NCBI GenBank assembly: GCA_030248065.1
Contig: JASAMV010000920.1
Coordinates: 1-64,000, forward strand
Length of the DNA: 64,000 bases
Reading direction: 5' to 3'
Source of the DNA: Rhynchonema sp. JSB1_4
Lineage: Eukaryota > Nematoda > Chromadorea > Monhysterida > Xyalidae
Below the pieces are notes generated by a model. It had not been told where the DNA came from, searched no databases, and worked only from the letters and a program-made list of their open reading frames with translations. This document shows positions 12,701 through 25,400 of this stretch, piece after piece. Position 1 is the first letter of the stretch; every line of letters begins with the position of its first letter. The translations under genes and the position numbers were made by a program.

Positions 12701-14459
12701 TTGTTTTGTTACGGCGGGTGTGCTGAACTGTTGCGTACTCACGCGCAGTCGCAGTTTGCCTGAATGATCCCAGAGAGATACTGTTTAAAAACTTTCAGAA
12801 ACAAGTTTCAGTTTTGCGTATCGATAGTGCTGCATAACTAGTATTTCTACAACTTATTTTTATTCTATGTAAAGGTTCCACAAATATAGTTCCATCTCTA
12901 TCTGCACGCGGCTCTAGACGTTTACCGTACAGCGTATAATTATGCAAACTGTATTAGTCATGCCTTAGATTATTATGTTCGGCACGATTATACCAAATGT
13001 GTATCAAGTTCAGCCCGAGATTTCCAATCCTAACCCCCTTTCTATACCTACGTGTTAGCGCACCAACGCGTTCGGTGGGGACTAACATGCGTCTGGCTGC
13101 GGTGACCTTCACACAGGCCGCCATCACGATGGTGCATATTCGGGATAGACATTCGACAAATTTGAACAATGCTCGGTATCTGATCACATGTGTGCACCTG
13201 CCGTGATGTACAGTGGTATTCCGCGACTTTGTAGGCCCGGAAGTTCAGGCCCGACCTTTTCAGGCCCAGTTTTTTAGACCCGGCCGATTCAGGCCCAGCA
13301 TACAGCATTTGACCCATTTACAGGCTTAGGCTCCAGCCGGGCCTGAATCGGCCGGGCCTGAATGGCTGGTGACCGTCGCACAATAGGCCGTGGTCCTTCA
13401 CCAACCCTGCCGTATCGTGTATGTTGTCCGCTGTCGCAAATTTTTATTTATCTTCACTCAAATGTGGTTCCGATTTGCGCCCCACATGTAGGCGGATGTT
13501 GTTGCTTTTATAGATGTTTGTGCCATGGGGATCTTCCACCTCCGTATTTGGTGACCTGACGGATTATTAGTTTTGACGTTATTCTGTTGAATACTGTGAC
13601 GCAAGCTCACCTTATGCGAAGGAACGATGTATATGTATGAATATAATGCTGTTTTGTGCGAACCTCGTGTTTAGGTCACCAACTTCCCATTTTAGAGCAG
13701 CAATCCACCCAAAACATCTATCAGATTGTCGTTGTGTGCCACACTGCCAAAGTCTCCCAACCAACCCAAGGCTAAGAACGCACCCCAAGTATTGTGAATA
13801 TTGTTTTCAAATATTTTTAAAAATGAAAAAATCCGTATTTCAGCTCTCAATCCGGTGTTGGTCTCGGCAGTGGCAGCCAGAACGGCAGATCCCGAGCCCG
13901 TGACCCGAATCAACCTATCGCAGCGCAGCCCCCAAACGGCGAAAACAACAAGGCACAATGTCATTTTTACACAAAGAACTCTCAAGTGGAACTCAATTGT
14001 GAATCACTCAAACCGATGAATAACAATGGTGAGCTTGTGTGTTGTTTTGTGTTTGCGACATATCCAGCCACATAAAAAATAGGTTTCCATTATTGTTGGG
14101 TCTCCCTGTGGTACCTATACTGTGGTTTTAATTTTGTGAGTTCTGACAAGCTGAGCTTGTTGCCTGCCTCGACTTCGAACGGGAGTTTCACTGGGTCTGT
14201 AAAAATGCATGAGGCAACGAAATTAGAAACTTGATATAACCACGTTTTTGTCCCAGATGATTCGACAACAACTCCGTTGATTCACAATCGTGACGTTGTT
14301 TCACCCGGGCCCGTCACAAACTACAGCAGCGTCAAGAATAATCATAAGAATGGGAATGTACCATCTGAAGAAGCCACACTTCTGCTTTCGCGAAACGAAC
14401 TGACCGATGATGTTTCAAAAAACACTGATGTTCCTCATACGGACGTGAATAAATTTTGA
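6753..14459 (+). CDS. class B (secretin-type) neuropeptide GPCR, CRF/DH44-like, 11 exons
   Basis: The exons are 6753-6975, 7481-7596, 7972-8078, 8294-8438, 8886-9045, 9876-10012, 10082-10167, 10225-10351, 11390-11487, 13844-14028 and 14257-14459. All phases join, giving 1587 nt and 528 residues. The N-terminal hormone-binding part has HFDGSVCW, AGT, ESCP and ECHENGTW with the expected cysteines. Seven membrane segments follow at roughly 122-145, 160-180, 203-228, 243-262, 283-313, 326-345 and 358-380. Class B hallmarks are IHKHL (TM2), WMSVEGCYL (TM3), KATLLLVPLLGI (TM6) and LLYCFCNNE (TM7). The roughly 145-residue tail is Ser/Asn-rich. VEGCYL and the TM6 pattern resemble CRF/DH44 receptors most, but PDF or calcitonin-type receptors are possible. 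The first exon encodes no signal peptide, so an upstream exon may exist. Introns 8 and 9 each carry a hAT-like element. Confidence 0.9.
8098..8190. mobile_element. short inverted-repeat element, family M
   Basis: Lies in intron 3 of the GPCR. CCGCGTACAATGGAAC with TTTCTGGAAC is answered by TTCCAGAAATAGTTCC and CTGCACGCGG at the other end. The same ends occur at 11739 and 12912, which flank a larger unit. It has no coding capacity. Confidence 0.45.
9141..9436. mobile_element. ~296-bp MITE, family D (AAGGCAGTCTAC ends)
   Basis: The terminal inverted repeat of about 55 bp begins AAGGCAGTCTACGGGAGG and includes CCCCCGAATACCGTAACCC; the reverse complement closes the element. A second copy at 42844-43137 is flanked by TA, as in Tc1/mariner-derived MITEs. 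This copy lies in intron 5 of the GPCR and has an extra T at its right edge. There is no ORF. Confidence 0.75.
9437..9605. mobile_element. MITE fragment, family E (GGCAAACTACRCCAACAYGAGC end)
   Basis: Abuts the family D copy. The left end matches those at 14482, 43165 and 62646 (CTACGCCAACACGAGC followed by CGATTTCGG). The body shares GATGATTTTCTCTTTC with the copy near 43290. The right terminal repeat is only partly present, so this copy looks truncated. Confidence 0.5.
10419..11191. mobile_element. 773-bp non-autonomous hAT-like element, copy 1
   Basis: It starts CAGGGTTGGATT and ends with the near reverse complement AATCCAGCCCTG. It is flanked by a perfect 8-bp direct repeat GTTGTACT (10411-10418 and 11192-11199). 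An 8-bp target duplication with CAGGG-type ends is characteristic of hAT transposons. Both ends are A/T homopolymer-rich and no transposase is present. It sits in GPCR intron 8, between the TM6 and TM7 exons. A close copy lies 0.7 kb downstream in the same orientation. Confidence 0.85.
11739..12912. mobile_element. family M inverted-repeat element interrupted by hAT copy 2
   Basis: The left end (GAGATGGAACTACTATTTCTGG) and right end (AAATATAGTTCCATCTCTATC) are inverted relative to each other. With the hAT copy removed, the remaining element is about 370 bp. It is related to the short element at 8098-8190. Confidence 0.45.
11895..12688. mobile_element. 794-bp non-autonomous hAT-like element, copy 2
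   Basis: The ends are CAGGGTTGGATTAAAA and TTTAGTCCAACCCTG, flanked by the 8-bp direct repeat TATGTATG (11887-11894 and 12689-12696). The interior matches copy 1 closely, including a shared segment starting TGGACTCATACAGTTCCCAG. It lies in GPCR intron 9 and inside the family M element 11739-12912. There is no transposase ORF. Confidence 0.85.
13215..13365. repeat. GC-rich inverted repeat, CAGGCCCG/CGGGCCTG
   Basis: Several CAGGCCC blocks face GGGCCTGAATCGGCCGGGCCTG downstream, forming a strong hairpin-capable palindrome inside GPCR intron 9. It includes TTACAGGCTTAGGC at its centre. There is no coding capacity. Confidence 0.5.
14148..14240. mobile_element. half-copy of foldback element, family K
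   Basis: The segment from GAGCTTGTTGCCTGCC through GAAATTAGAAA matches the right arm of the complete foldback at 61311-61563 almost exactly. Only one arm is present. It lies in the last intron of the GPCR. Confidence 0.6.
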
Positions 14460-14479
14460 TATTGACAAAATTTGACAGT

Positions 14480-14665
14480 AAAGGCAAGCTACGCCAACAT
14501 GAGCCCGATTTCGGTGGCTTGCTTACAAAGCGAATAGAAAGAGAAAATCCTCATGCACCGTTACTTTGTATTCTACAACATTTCCCAAATCAGCAGCCAC
14601 GAATGAATGCTTCACTAATCAGCCACCTCCGAAATGGGGCTCGTATTGACGTATTTCAACTATAT
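14480..14665. mobile_element. MITE, family E, between two convergent genes
   Basis: The left end carries CTACGCCAACATGAGCCCG and the right end CACCTCCGAAATGGGGCTCG, which are imperfect reverse complements. It lies in the 451 bp between the stop codons of the GPCR (14459) and the ionotropic receptor (14911), so it may contribute to the 3' untranslated regions of both. Confidence 0.55.
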
Positions 14666-14910
14666 ATGTCCGTATGTTGTATACACTGTATGCTGTACGT
14701 CATAAAATGTGTTCTGGAATCCGCAAGAATTGTCTTCAACTCTAACGAACAAAACGGAAGTCGGAAAGAACAAAGTGTATGCAACTATACATTTGTTGAG
14801 ATGAGAAACCCAGGTCGGTATTGCCTAATGCACCTCTCGATTGTATGACAAAATGATTTTAACGACACGATAATTAGATTAATGCAATTTCACAAACTTT
14901 ATCGGGTTCT

Positions 14911-17900
14911 TCAAATGCCACTGACCGCCGCGGAAGCGCGCTGGCAAAAAGTTGCGCATTTTCGAAAAACCACGGGACTGATTTCCATCAGAAAAACGCC
15001 CGTCCCCAAAATGCATCCAATCGCGAGCAGAATGAGAATGCCCGAAAACGACACGAGTTTCAGTGAATCACCAATTTTGATTCCCACATTCCGATCACAA
15101 AATCTCAACGATCGTTCATATTTTTTCAGAAATTTATCGTCCATCGCCTGAATTTCGGCCAGATTTCGGAAAATCGCCCGATTGAATCGCCGTAGAAAGG
15201 TTTTCGACACATTTTTGGCCATCAGAAAGCCGGCCGGTCGATTTATGAAGCCGTCGGCTTTCAGAATCGTCAGCGAACATTCGCCTTGTGCCTCCTCAAG
15301 GGCTTGTGTCTGATCCATCAAGGCGACGTACTTGCCTGTGGGAAATAGGCAAATGATTATGGTCGGCTCATTACAGTGGTCAGATCACCTAAAGCCCAAT
15401 CGAAGTCTAAGCCTAAGCCTTAGCCTAAGGCACCGGAACAAAATTAGAGTTCTACTCTTTTTTTCTTGCTCAAAGTGGTCTTGCTCAAACCGGTTTTGTC
15501 CAATCGCCAAGTGTACCCCGATGACCACCAGCGTTACACGCAGTTTTGCCCCAATGAGCTGAATTTTTGTAAATGAACAACTTTTAACGTTGTATTCGAA
15601 ATATGGCGGCAGCATCAGTGAATCTAAACACGTCTCACTGAAATGATATCGACCAGATCTCGACTTTGGGTGACCGGACCGAACGGTTTGTTCTTAAAAA
15701 ACCGAAACATCAGCAAGCCTGTCTTCAGATAGCGCATACGATCCCGTATATTTGGCACAATTTGTAGATTGCCGGCAGCGGTGTCCGTGAGTAGCGCACG
15801 TCGCAGACGTTGGATGCCTTTCAGCTGGAAAACGCGGTAAAAATGTGTGTATAGTCCGTCCATCAGCTCATGGCACTTTTGTTTGGGAAGCTCAGGTTCC
15901 GTTGCGAAAACTTGTTCCTCCGCAAGGCAATGTTAGAGAAAACGGCGCACAAAAATAAAATAAAAACCGGTTTCTCTTTCTCCTCCTTTTCGTAAACAAA
16001 AACCGGAACCGGAACAGCACTGGATCCTGTCAAGCTTTTCAGCTGACAATAGTGTCATGAGCTGATGGATGGACTATACACTGGTTTTGTGCGTGTGTGC
16101 TAATTTTTTTGCGTGCTAAAACATATATGTGCTGATACTAATCCGGCTAATATTGTTCGGTCGTCAAGGCAAAAAGCGTCAACTCTGGCCGTCAACCTGA
16201 GCAGCCTCGAATGCACGCGCGAAAAATATTTTAAACATATACGGGTTGGGTTGACGACAAAAGTTGACGATGTGCGTATGAATTTGTAAGCCGGTAACCC
16301 CCCATATTGTCGAAACCACACCTGAATTGGGCATGAAATCATATTGGTGACAAAATGTATTTTATCTCCAATTGCTCCATTCTCGGGATGGGATGCGTGG
16401 GCTGCATATTTCTGACAAAGAACACAACTAAAATCCGCATGAATCTCATCCACACACACACACCGTACTGTATTGTATATCGTCGTAGTAGCTGTTTTTG
16501 CCGTGAATTAACACATTCAACTCTTCATTCTCAACTTTGCGCAGTAGATCCTCAAATGAGGCCACAAGTGGGGGGTTGAGAGATGGACGCACGACCAGCG
16601 TGAGCAGGTATCCCTGAAACTGAAAGGTGTTATATTGTTCATTATTTTGCTCTTCCAAATGTTCATGCCATGGCTCGTCTTGCCAACGGAAGAATACACA
16701 CAAGGAGTAAGTCGATCCATGCTTAGGTTTAATAACGCTTTATCAAATTAATCAGGGCTCTGGTTTGATCAAAGTATGAACTATACACATTGGAAAGCTT
16801 GACTGTAGCCCATCCTGATACGATTTGAAGCTGGATATGGTACATTTATTATATCTCGGCCCGTGCTAATTGGAATGAACTCGATCGAAACGGGTTCTCT
16901 CAACTGTTGAGTGCTGCTGTAGAAATTTTTGGAGCGAAAATCAGTTCCGGGCAACCACAAATCACATCGAAACCGACCTGATACAGGCTCAGTCCGAACA
17001 ACGTCAAAACGCTCATCGATAACAGCAACACAGCGAGGCTGGGACTTTTGATTGACTCCGTGTGCAGTGGGTATTCTTTTAAAATGTGCCCGACGAAAAT
17101 TCGGTAGTAACTCTTGCCCTTCAGCGTCGTATCAAGAGTGGGGGTCAATTTAGAGAACAGTTTTATCTGCGCGATCAGAAACATGGCCGAAAGCAGTAGC
17201 GTTATAGTCAAACTGGGCTGGAAAATATAGAAGAGTTTTGTTGCCATTGCTAATTTGTCCGGTTTCGGAATCGGAACGATATAGGTGGGGTTGTCGAATT
17301 TGACGAATTCAGAGTACGTGAAATATTGATGGCGATGCGGCATAAAGCTGTATGCAGATGACGTGATGTCCGCGGCGCCAATCGTCAGTTGACCGAACAT
17401 GCCTGTGTGAAACATCAGCACGTCGCGATGACACCACATGCGAGCGGTCACCGGCGTGCATTCTACTGACCGGCACGCTTTAGAATAAGCAGTTTTGATT
17501 GTGTACGTACGTAAATACAGTAGCCAATCAGCGTTTCGATGATGTCACCGGCCAAAAACGGCCACCACCGGATTTCTGCCTGTTTATGATTCTGCAACAC
17601 ACCGGACAGTAAAGTGCACGACGGTATACCCGTGCATATTTGAGCTGACGAAACAAATTTTTCTCTTTCGCCCTTATCAAAACCAAGCTCGTCGCCCGTC
17701 GATGACCACGAGTTTCTATTATACGTACCTCTAAAAAGTAAATTGACTATGGTGCATCTAAATTTTCTGAAAGTTGGACGTCTAAGGGTGGAATTTTCGA
17801 AACGGTGTAAGGGTCAGTTGGGCGTAAAGGTCGATGTAAAGTTGGGTGAAGGTGGGGGGGAGTGTGTAAACTAAACATTTTTTTATTAACGTGGAATTTT

Positions 17901-18353
17901 TAATTTTCACCTAGTTTCCCTGTTTCCCCCCCCCCTCCTTCCCCCCCACCCCCCCCCCCCCCCTTCTTAACTCACTAAATCGCAAAAAACTTCGTTAAAG
18001 ATACCAAACACAATACGGTCCTTACCGGTGGTCCATGAGCCATTAATAGGTATCCCGTACGAATCGGGAAAATGCGTGACATTTGTAATTTGAATTGAGT
18101 TTTTGTGTATTAAACGCATGACATTCAAACCGAAACCCTCTTGCGGACATATTCTGCGGGCGGTTGGGGCGCATGATGCTGTTTCAGGATTCAAGTGCTT
18201 GATGAGATGCATTTTTTTGCAGAATTGTGAGTTTTTGAACGTTTTTATCTCTAGGCATGTGTATTCGTTTGGGACACGCAAATGATTCGCACGATTGACT
18301 TTTCTATCCAACGAACTGAGCCAAATCCATTTGGTTATCTGTAGTAAATACAT
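14911..18353 (-). CDS. divergent ionotropic receptor (iGluR superfamily, no amino-terminal domain), 6 exons
   Basis: The exons on the minus strand are 18353-18026, 17575-17507, 17477-16978, 16613-16464, 15824-15639 and 15330-14911. The phases join, giving 1653 nt and about 550 residues. The first exon carries the ligand-binding S1 motif YGIPINGSWT. Exon 3 has FGQLTIGAADI, a PTYIVPIPKP strand typical of S1, TM1, a pore-like segment (YYRIFVGHILKEYP) and TM3. Exons 4-6 give the S2 lobe (NPPLVASFEDLL, INRPAGFLMAKN) and TM4 at about residues 505-530, in the order expected for ionotropic receptors. The length is typical of IRs, which lack the large N-terminal domain of AMPA/NMDA receptors. The canonical SYTANLA motif of TM3 is missing. 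A ligand cannot be read from the sequence. The start at 18353 and the exon 2/3 junction are the least certain parts; no signal peptide is seen, so a further 5' exon is likely. Confidence 0.8.
17785..17870. mobile_element. fragment of foldback family H
   Basis: The segment with TTTTCGAAACGGTGTAAGGG and TCAGTTGGGCGTAAAGGTCG matches the ends of the complete elements at 62769-63387 and 52528-53036. Only one arm is seen. It lies in intron 1 of the ionotropic receptor, beside a C-homopolymer run (17929-17963). Confidence 0.5.
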
Positions 18354-19487
18354 TGAGCCTTTGTAACCGCACACCCAAGGTCAATCAAGGCTACACACAT
18401 AGTCAACATTGTATACAGTATATCCAGTTTCATAACGTTTTGTTTTCCGTGTTTAATCTTACAAATTGAGTTCTTTGAGTCACACTGTATCGCATGAAAT
18501 GCTTGTTTTGTCTGTCGCTTGTTTTCGTTGCGTGGGTTGGACATCATAATACCAAAAATATTGCGGTTTTGGTGCTCTCGAAGCTGATTTTTGAAAACCG
18601 TTTCAATATTTATATAACGTACAGCAATTCAATGACTGGAGTGCCTGTTGGCATGGAATAGCGACCCGGTTTTGTCAATACGTTATGGATCCTGACAGTG
18701 CGTAAAGCGTGGTGCTATTTCGAATGATTGAATGCCCAACTGATAACTCCAAAATGATATTTGGTGTACTATTTTTTTATGAAAGGTCGGGCTCGATAAG
18801 ACAGAGAGCATAATAATTATAATAACATCACAGTTTCTCGCAGCTAAAACAATAATACGAAAAACAACATGACATATGTTAATTCCAAGAACACACGGAA
18901 TAAGATAAGCTCGTACGATTTTCGGTCTATGTACAAATTTATGAAAAATTAAAAAAAACACCCCTTTTCACTGTACTTTAAAAATAATGTGACAGTGTTA
19001 TTTCTTGGGCAGGGTTCGGTTTCAATGACAAAAAATCTTATATACCAGTGCTTGAAGAATACTCAATTCATGTATTATGCAATCATACAAAATCACTCGC
19101 TCATCAAGTGAGTATTTTTAGTTACAGTTTGTTTGCGGGAGACTAATTACAATTATAGTAAAGAACGAAGGATAATCCTGTACATCACAGCCTTCCATAT
19201 AACAAAAAGACAAAGAGTAATACGATTTCTATAATGTCAAAAAGATGAGAATTGCGCTCGGTAAATTTGAAATTGTCTCTAAGCTCACGGCAACATGCCA
19301 TAAAGATTATAATACAATTTTCACTCCAAATCAATGATATACAGTACAGTATAGTGCGTAGCTCATTCCTTTTCATAGTAACAGCAATAGGTATCGTACA
19401 TACCCGCTCAGAACAGCGTCAAAGTTGCCTGTGGCTTAAAGGGGATCGAGAACAACAACAATCTCCCGCACCGAGTGCCCTAATCTT
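18354..19487. other. intergenic spacer, head of the IR gene to tail of FGFRL1
   Basis: AT-rich DNA of about 1.1 kb lies between two genes on the same strand. It should contain the IR promoter or first exon and the FGFRL1 3' untranslated region. At 18461-18366 there is a minus-strand frame with a hydrophobic stretch starting MKLDILYTMLTMCVAL. It could be an IR signal-peptide exon, but I could not join it in phase to the next exon. Confidence 0.4.
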
Positions 19488-22400
19488 TCAAGTACAGCTG
19501 TACATCGAGGGATAAGGTTGTAACCTGCCCTCGGGGTACGTGCCGTCATATTCTAGAAAGTCCTCCTCCACGCCGTGTTGAACTCTGCCCCACCTCAGGT
19601 CGTAAGGTTGTGGCGTCGGTTCATAGACATTCCGTTCCAGCATTTGGTCGCCGTATTTCAGCGGAACGACACTTTGCGGGTCGAATTGATGATATTGGGC
19701 CCCGTTGGCGTGTTGCAGATGCGATTTATAGGCCCCGTTAGGGGTATACCTTTGTTCGATCAGGGGTGTCCTTTTCGCAGACGACGGATAATAACCGTTT
19801 GCATTGGTCAGTGCTGTGTGCGGTGATGGGGTGCTCTTGTAGGAGGGCAGCGACGGCGGAGGAATGTGCGGAGGAGGCGGCCGGGGTTGACCGTTGTTCA
19901 TGCCCGAACTGCCGTTCGTTATGTGCAAGTTCGGCACCGCACCGGCGGCTGTGGGTTTCTTTTGATTTCGCTGCAGATAGTAAACGGCGTAGACGACCAG
20001 TGCGAGCAAAAGCATTGCAATTGGGATGCCGACAATGAGATGGATGGGTAGATTGTCGGGTAGACGCTCTTGCACGTGAACTGAAATGAAATTGAGAGTG
20101 GTTAAAATGACTTCTGTAGGCAACGTTTTACGTATTCACTTTTGACGAGCAATGTAATGCGGGTGGGTTGTATGAATATTTTGGAACATTTATGCTTTTT
20201 GTTTTAAAATGAGATAGTCAGAATTAGCAAATTTCATTGAATTTAAATACAACTTAATATCATCTTATGGAATCGGCGAAACATTTTCGTCCTGAATTTT
20301 TTTGTGGAAAATTATAAAACAAGTCAAAACCAAAATTGCCCATACCAGGTAAAACGGTGAGATGCGCCTTTCTGAAGACGACATGTCCGGCTGTGCTCGT
20401 GACGACGCAAATGTACCATCCGGCATCCGAATGTTGCACGTTCTTGATGACAAGTCGATTCACGTAGTTGTCACCCTCACCTCGCATCGTCTCGCTCGCG
20501 TATTGGTCCATCACCTACAAGTTGGGTGAACCACTTAGAACAATGTTAGTGCCGTGCGCATAAGTCTACTTTTGATATGGTGAAGGAGTTTCCTGCACAC
20601 ACACCCCCCAGGGCACTACTCTGAAATCGACGCTCATTTGTTTTGTATTGGCTCGACTCGACTTGTCCAACCGAAATCGCTTTGTTAAATTTTTTTTAAA
20701 TCAAAAAAAGGATAGTGGCAATTTAACACAATATCGAGAAAAAAGAGTGCTCACCATCAAATCCATTCCCTCGGCCGAGAAAGTGACATTGTCATCAACT
20801 TGACTGCTGTCGTCGACACGTTTCACCCACTGAAAAGAAAACTCGGATTATGATAATTTTTGATTTCCTAAAAAAAGTACTCTGACATTCATTTTATACC
20901 AGTGAAATTCTATGAAGCTCCTTGGATAAAGCCTTATTTGGGCGTGCGTGGGCCTTTGGAGAATTTTTGTTCCAAAACACCCAGAGCCCCAGGTTGCCTT
21001 TCCGGCAGATAATGAAATAACAGTTAATCGAATCGGAACCTTAATCAGCGGTCGAACACTGCTGCTGACTTTGCACTGAAACGTCGCCGCATAGCCCTGG
21101 CGGACGGTGCTGTTAATCGGATGTGAATGGTCGAATTCTGGTGGGGCCGCTTGTGCGTCAGTTACGATTAGCTGGAAAGTGTGAATTCCGTTTTATTTTT
21201 CACAGTTATACTTCTTTGATAAAATAATGCTATTTTCAATTTTTTAGAGATGACGAGTTTTGCAATTTTGTTGAAGTGGTGACGTAACGACAAGGCACTG
21301 TTTTCCGACCCTAGTCATACATCTATACGTCATCAAACAGCCGGCCGTCTGGGTCTATGGCTGTGTGTTCAGTGCGATCGATAAAGGCTGCTGTGCGACA
21401 ATGCATGTACAGGGTTACAGGGTGTGGCTAAAAAGTATCTTGAGACCCTGACTGTGGCAGAAACAGAATGTCAACGAAGGTGTCCAAATTCTGCGTGTTT
21501 CTGCGCAAACAAAATAAAGAGAAAACTAAAAGCATACCTGAAACGTCGTATTGATCTGTCCATAGTCGTTGACCGCGGTGCACCGGTACGCGCCAGAGTC
21601 GACCTCGGTCAAATCAGTGAGTTCGATCGATTGACTGCGGTCGTCGAAACGCCAGCCCGGAATCGACAGTTGTTCGTGCGTCAGGGCTGTACCATCTTTG
21701 GTCCTGTGAATGTTTGGGGCGACGTTTTTGTGTATTTTTATAGGTTTTTTGCTTTGTTTTTTTGGTATTGCACTGCCCCAATCAGCCGATGATGATGACA
21801 CACAATTTCTGTCAACAAAGACATTCACCTATCTTTTTAGCAATGTAATGTAGCCTGAGAATGATCTACCGATTTAGGCTTGAATAGAACCTACAGTGAG
21901 GTTTCGGCGCGCGAAACGGTCAAATACAGTACCATACTATTTGCCACTCTCATCATGTATTGGTTGCACAATGACTTTATAAGAATTGGTCCAATTTTTT
22001 TCCTGAATCGTAAAGAGGGAAAGTGACGGGGCAATGACGTTACGTTGCATGATCGCACACAAAGCGTGTTGTAAAGAGAATGTTTCAGACCTGCGGCAAC
22101 GTGGTTGATCTGCTGGATTATTTTCGGGTGAAAATGTTTTGTGAGAATCACAAATAGCACAGTGGTTAAGAGTGACTGAACTTGAAAATCAGGATTGATT
22201 TGATGAATTCTTATATGGTCATTGTGCGACCAATATTATCTTGACAGAAAAACGGTGGAGTTCAATTTTCAATTTTACTACTTTTACCCAATGATCGTAC
22301 ACGATAACATGACAAGTGCCACGACGGCAAAAGTCGTGCTACAGGTGCAAAGCTAAAATGCTGCATGCTGCGACCGCAGTTGAGGATGGATGCGGTGCAC

Positions 22401-25400
22401 CAAGTCATTGTTAGCCGATCAATCCACTAAGTGGACCAGTAGAATCTGCTATACATATGTACGTACTTCAACGCCACCATGAAAACTCACCAGTACACCC
22501 TGGGCCTCGGGGTTCCGTTGACGTAACATTTGAGCTGGACGGATGACCCAATTTGTTTGATGACCGGCGTTTGTGTTTGACGCTGAATCTCGGCCGGGTT
22601 GGCGAAACTTGGCACGGAATACGGCCCGTCGAGCGGCAATTGCTCGAATTCGGATGGTTTCGGATCATTGCGACCTGCAGAATTTGGAATGAATGTGTAA
22701 ACTCTGTGTGGTAGATGACAGTAAAACTTTTATTTTATGGGATTTTCGTGATCGACATAGTAATTCGTTTGCGTGGATAAGTCATCAAGCCGGTCCACAT
22801 GAAACTTCGATTGACTGATTTGCTCAAATCACAAACTTTATTCTTGAAAGTGCGATTTCACTGCAAAAGCAAGCCCGTTCGGCTGGAAAACGCATCTGGT
22901 TTTACCGTTTTTATGCTCGTGTTTTTTATGTTCCTGATGTTCTCATGATTTATTGTTCGACCATCTGTGGTTTACTCAGGCACGGTCAAAATTATGACGT
23001 GTTGTTTGTTAGCAATATATTGCTGCGTGAAAGATAAAAACTGGTTTTGGAATATGATTCCTGTGAGCAATGAACCGTGTTGAATCGATGTATTGCCAAA
23101 AATTGGATGAAAAAACCAGATGAGCTTGCCCCTCCTCCACACAAACGCCTAAAATGCGTTCATTGTTCGCCGAATCCATACGATTGGGAATTGTCAACTT
23201 TTTTTCGTTATTTTTTCGTGTGCCACGCTTGGATATGACCTTTTCACTCACAAGACCGGCTATTTGTATTCGAGTTTGCACGAATCTTTCAGCAAAAACA
23301 AAAACAGAGCAGCGCACATCAACTCGTGCGCTTTGGAAAATATGTTCTGACAGGTTTTGGCCTCCGCGAAAAGGTCCATGACATGTATAGCTTCCAAAGC
23401 GATATGATCTGTTGAGGCATAAAGTGGCATAAGCCAATAATGACGACCACTTTTCTCCAAAAGTTGACGCTTCGAAAACTAAAAATCTTGGCTGGTCTGG
23501 GTAACGGCTAAATAGCGCACTCGGTCTTGGTTTTCTCGCAAGCGCAGTTGTTAATCACTGCTCCATCACGCAAACTTGACATTTTGCGAGAAAAGCGCGA
23601 AGATTTTTTTTGATTAACGAGCGACAGCAAACGCGTTCGTTTCCTTTATGTCACTGTTGATGCCTTTTTTGGCATTTTTTTTCTTTCAAGAAAGTTTTGT
23701 AATCTGGTTTCTGATCATGTTCTGTGTTTTTCTGAATTTGAACTTTTTCGGTTTGATATACTGTTGCGTGTTACTGATAAATAATATGTGACAATATGAC
23801 TTGTTGTTGCGTTTGAACCATGGTGTATTTGAAACCTTTTTCCACACGCATATTCTGACTTTTGAAAAACGTCATTTATTCACCGTAAGTTATGGTCAAA
23901 CCTTTATTCATTTGAACCAACTACAGGTACCAGAACCGGTATGCGAACCGCTACCGAACTTTCTGGCCTACCCTGTGCGTGTGTGTCTGCGAGTCTGCGC
24001 CCGCTGCTGGGTAACAATGATTAACCATGACAGATGGGCCAATGTCACCCATCGTGTCACGGCAGTTGATGTCAAATCGAACTGACAACCACTTCGACCT
24101 GGTCCCGCTTCAGACAGGGACTTGTTGGGTGCCACCGAAATGCGACGAGGACCTGCTGTAACCGGGTTGGGACCCGAGAAAAATATTGGGGAATGTTTGG
24201 ACACTGCCCGCAGGACAGGGCCATTATTCGTAACACAAATATGATCGACTATGATACCCTTTCTAACCATGTGTTGTGTCTATAGTGTGGTTGTGCAGAA
24301 AATGTTATTTTAAAATGAAAATGGGACAGAAATATCTGCAGAACACCCGAGTGCAATCGTACCTTGGTCCCATTTATAGAGTTCTACCGAATTAAAAATG
24401 AACACAAAAATGCAAATTAATTGTCCCAGCGTAATAATAATTGTTGCGTTTTTTCTAATATTTTTCAAAATAATGTAACGGATACTGCCCATCCCCAGAG
24501 CTGTGTATTTATCGGAGTGACTTCGCTTCACTTGCTGGTTGCTGTGACATCAGTTTCCTTTGCGAATGCCTGCTTGCCTGTGTGTTTAGTTCGTTGGTTA
24601 TACGGTAGTTTTTTTGGTTTAGCAAATTACAAACATAATGAAAATGAAGGCCCCTAAAAAGCGCCAACTAAAAACTGTAGTTGCGCGTGTTCATGTTTAA
24701 CGTAAACAAAGTCCCAATTATGCCCAAACTTTGTGCCTATGTGCATGTTGTAAGCGCACCCAATTTCGATGTTATGAAGCTACAATGAAACGATAAGTCA
24801 TAATTACCGGGGCAATGGGCATGATGGATTGAAGTATGGCTGTATGGTGACATTTTGGACTTGCATTGATCAAAGCACTATACTTGAAGCACTTTTAGCG
24901 ATAGGTTGGCACTTTTGGGTACAAAACTAAAAATGGCCGACCATTTATACCAAAAGTACCGAAGTAACCCTCATAAAAAGTATTACGTCATTCGATCTGG
25001 CCTGATATCATATGAGCAAAAGTTGATATCAGGAGCAGATTTGCGATGAAGTATACCATGTGCTCTTTGTTACGGATTCTCTGCCTGTTGGGTGTGTAAT
25101 TTTCCGTTAGTTGTAGGAGGAGTGATGCTTATCACATCACGGTTACGCCTTACGCCTCTGGTTGTAAGTGCGAGAATGTAATATACGATAAATGCGTCAC
25201 ACACATGTTACATACGTTGACAAGTTGAAAATATGAACCACAGATGTCTAACTGCTGTAGTGCATGTACCTATCATACCATGCCAAGTGTACAGGTACGC
25301 ATGTGCATACCTTGAAACGTATGTATATTACGGTACAAACCAGTGTGAAGTGAAAAAAACATCAAATACGAAGAAAAGAAAAAGTTTTTTGCATACGAAC

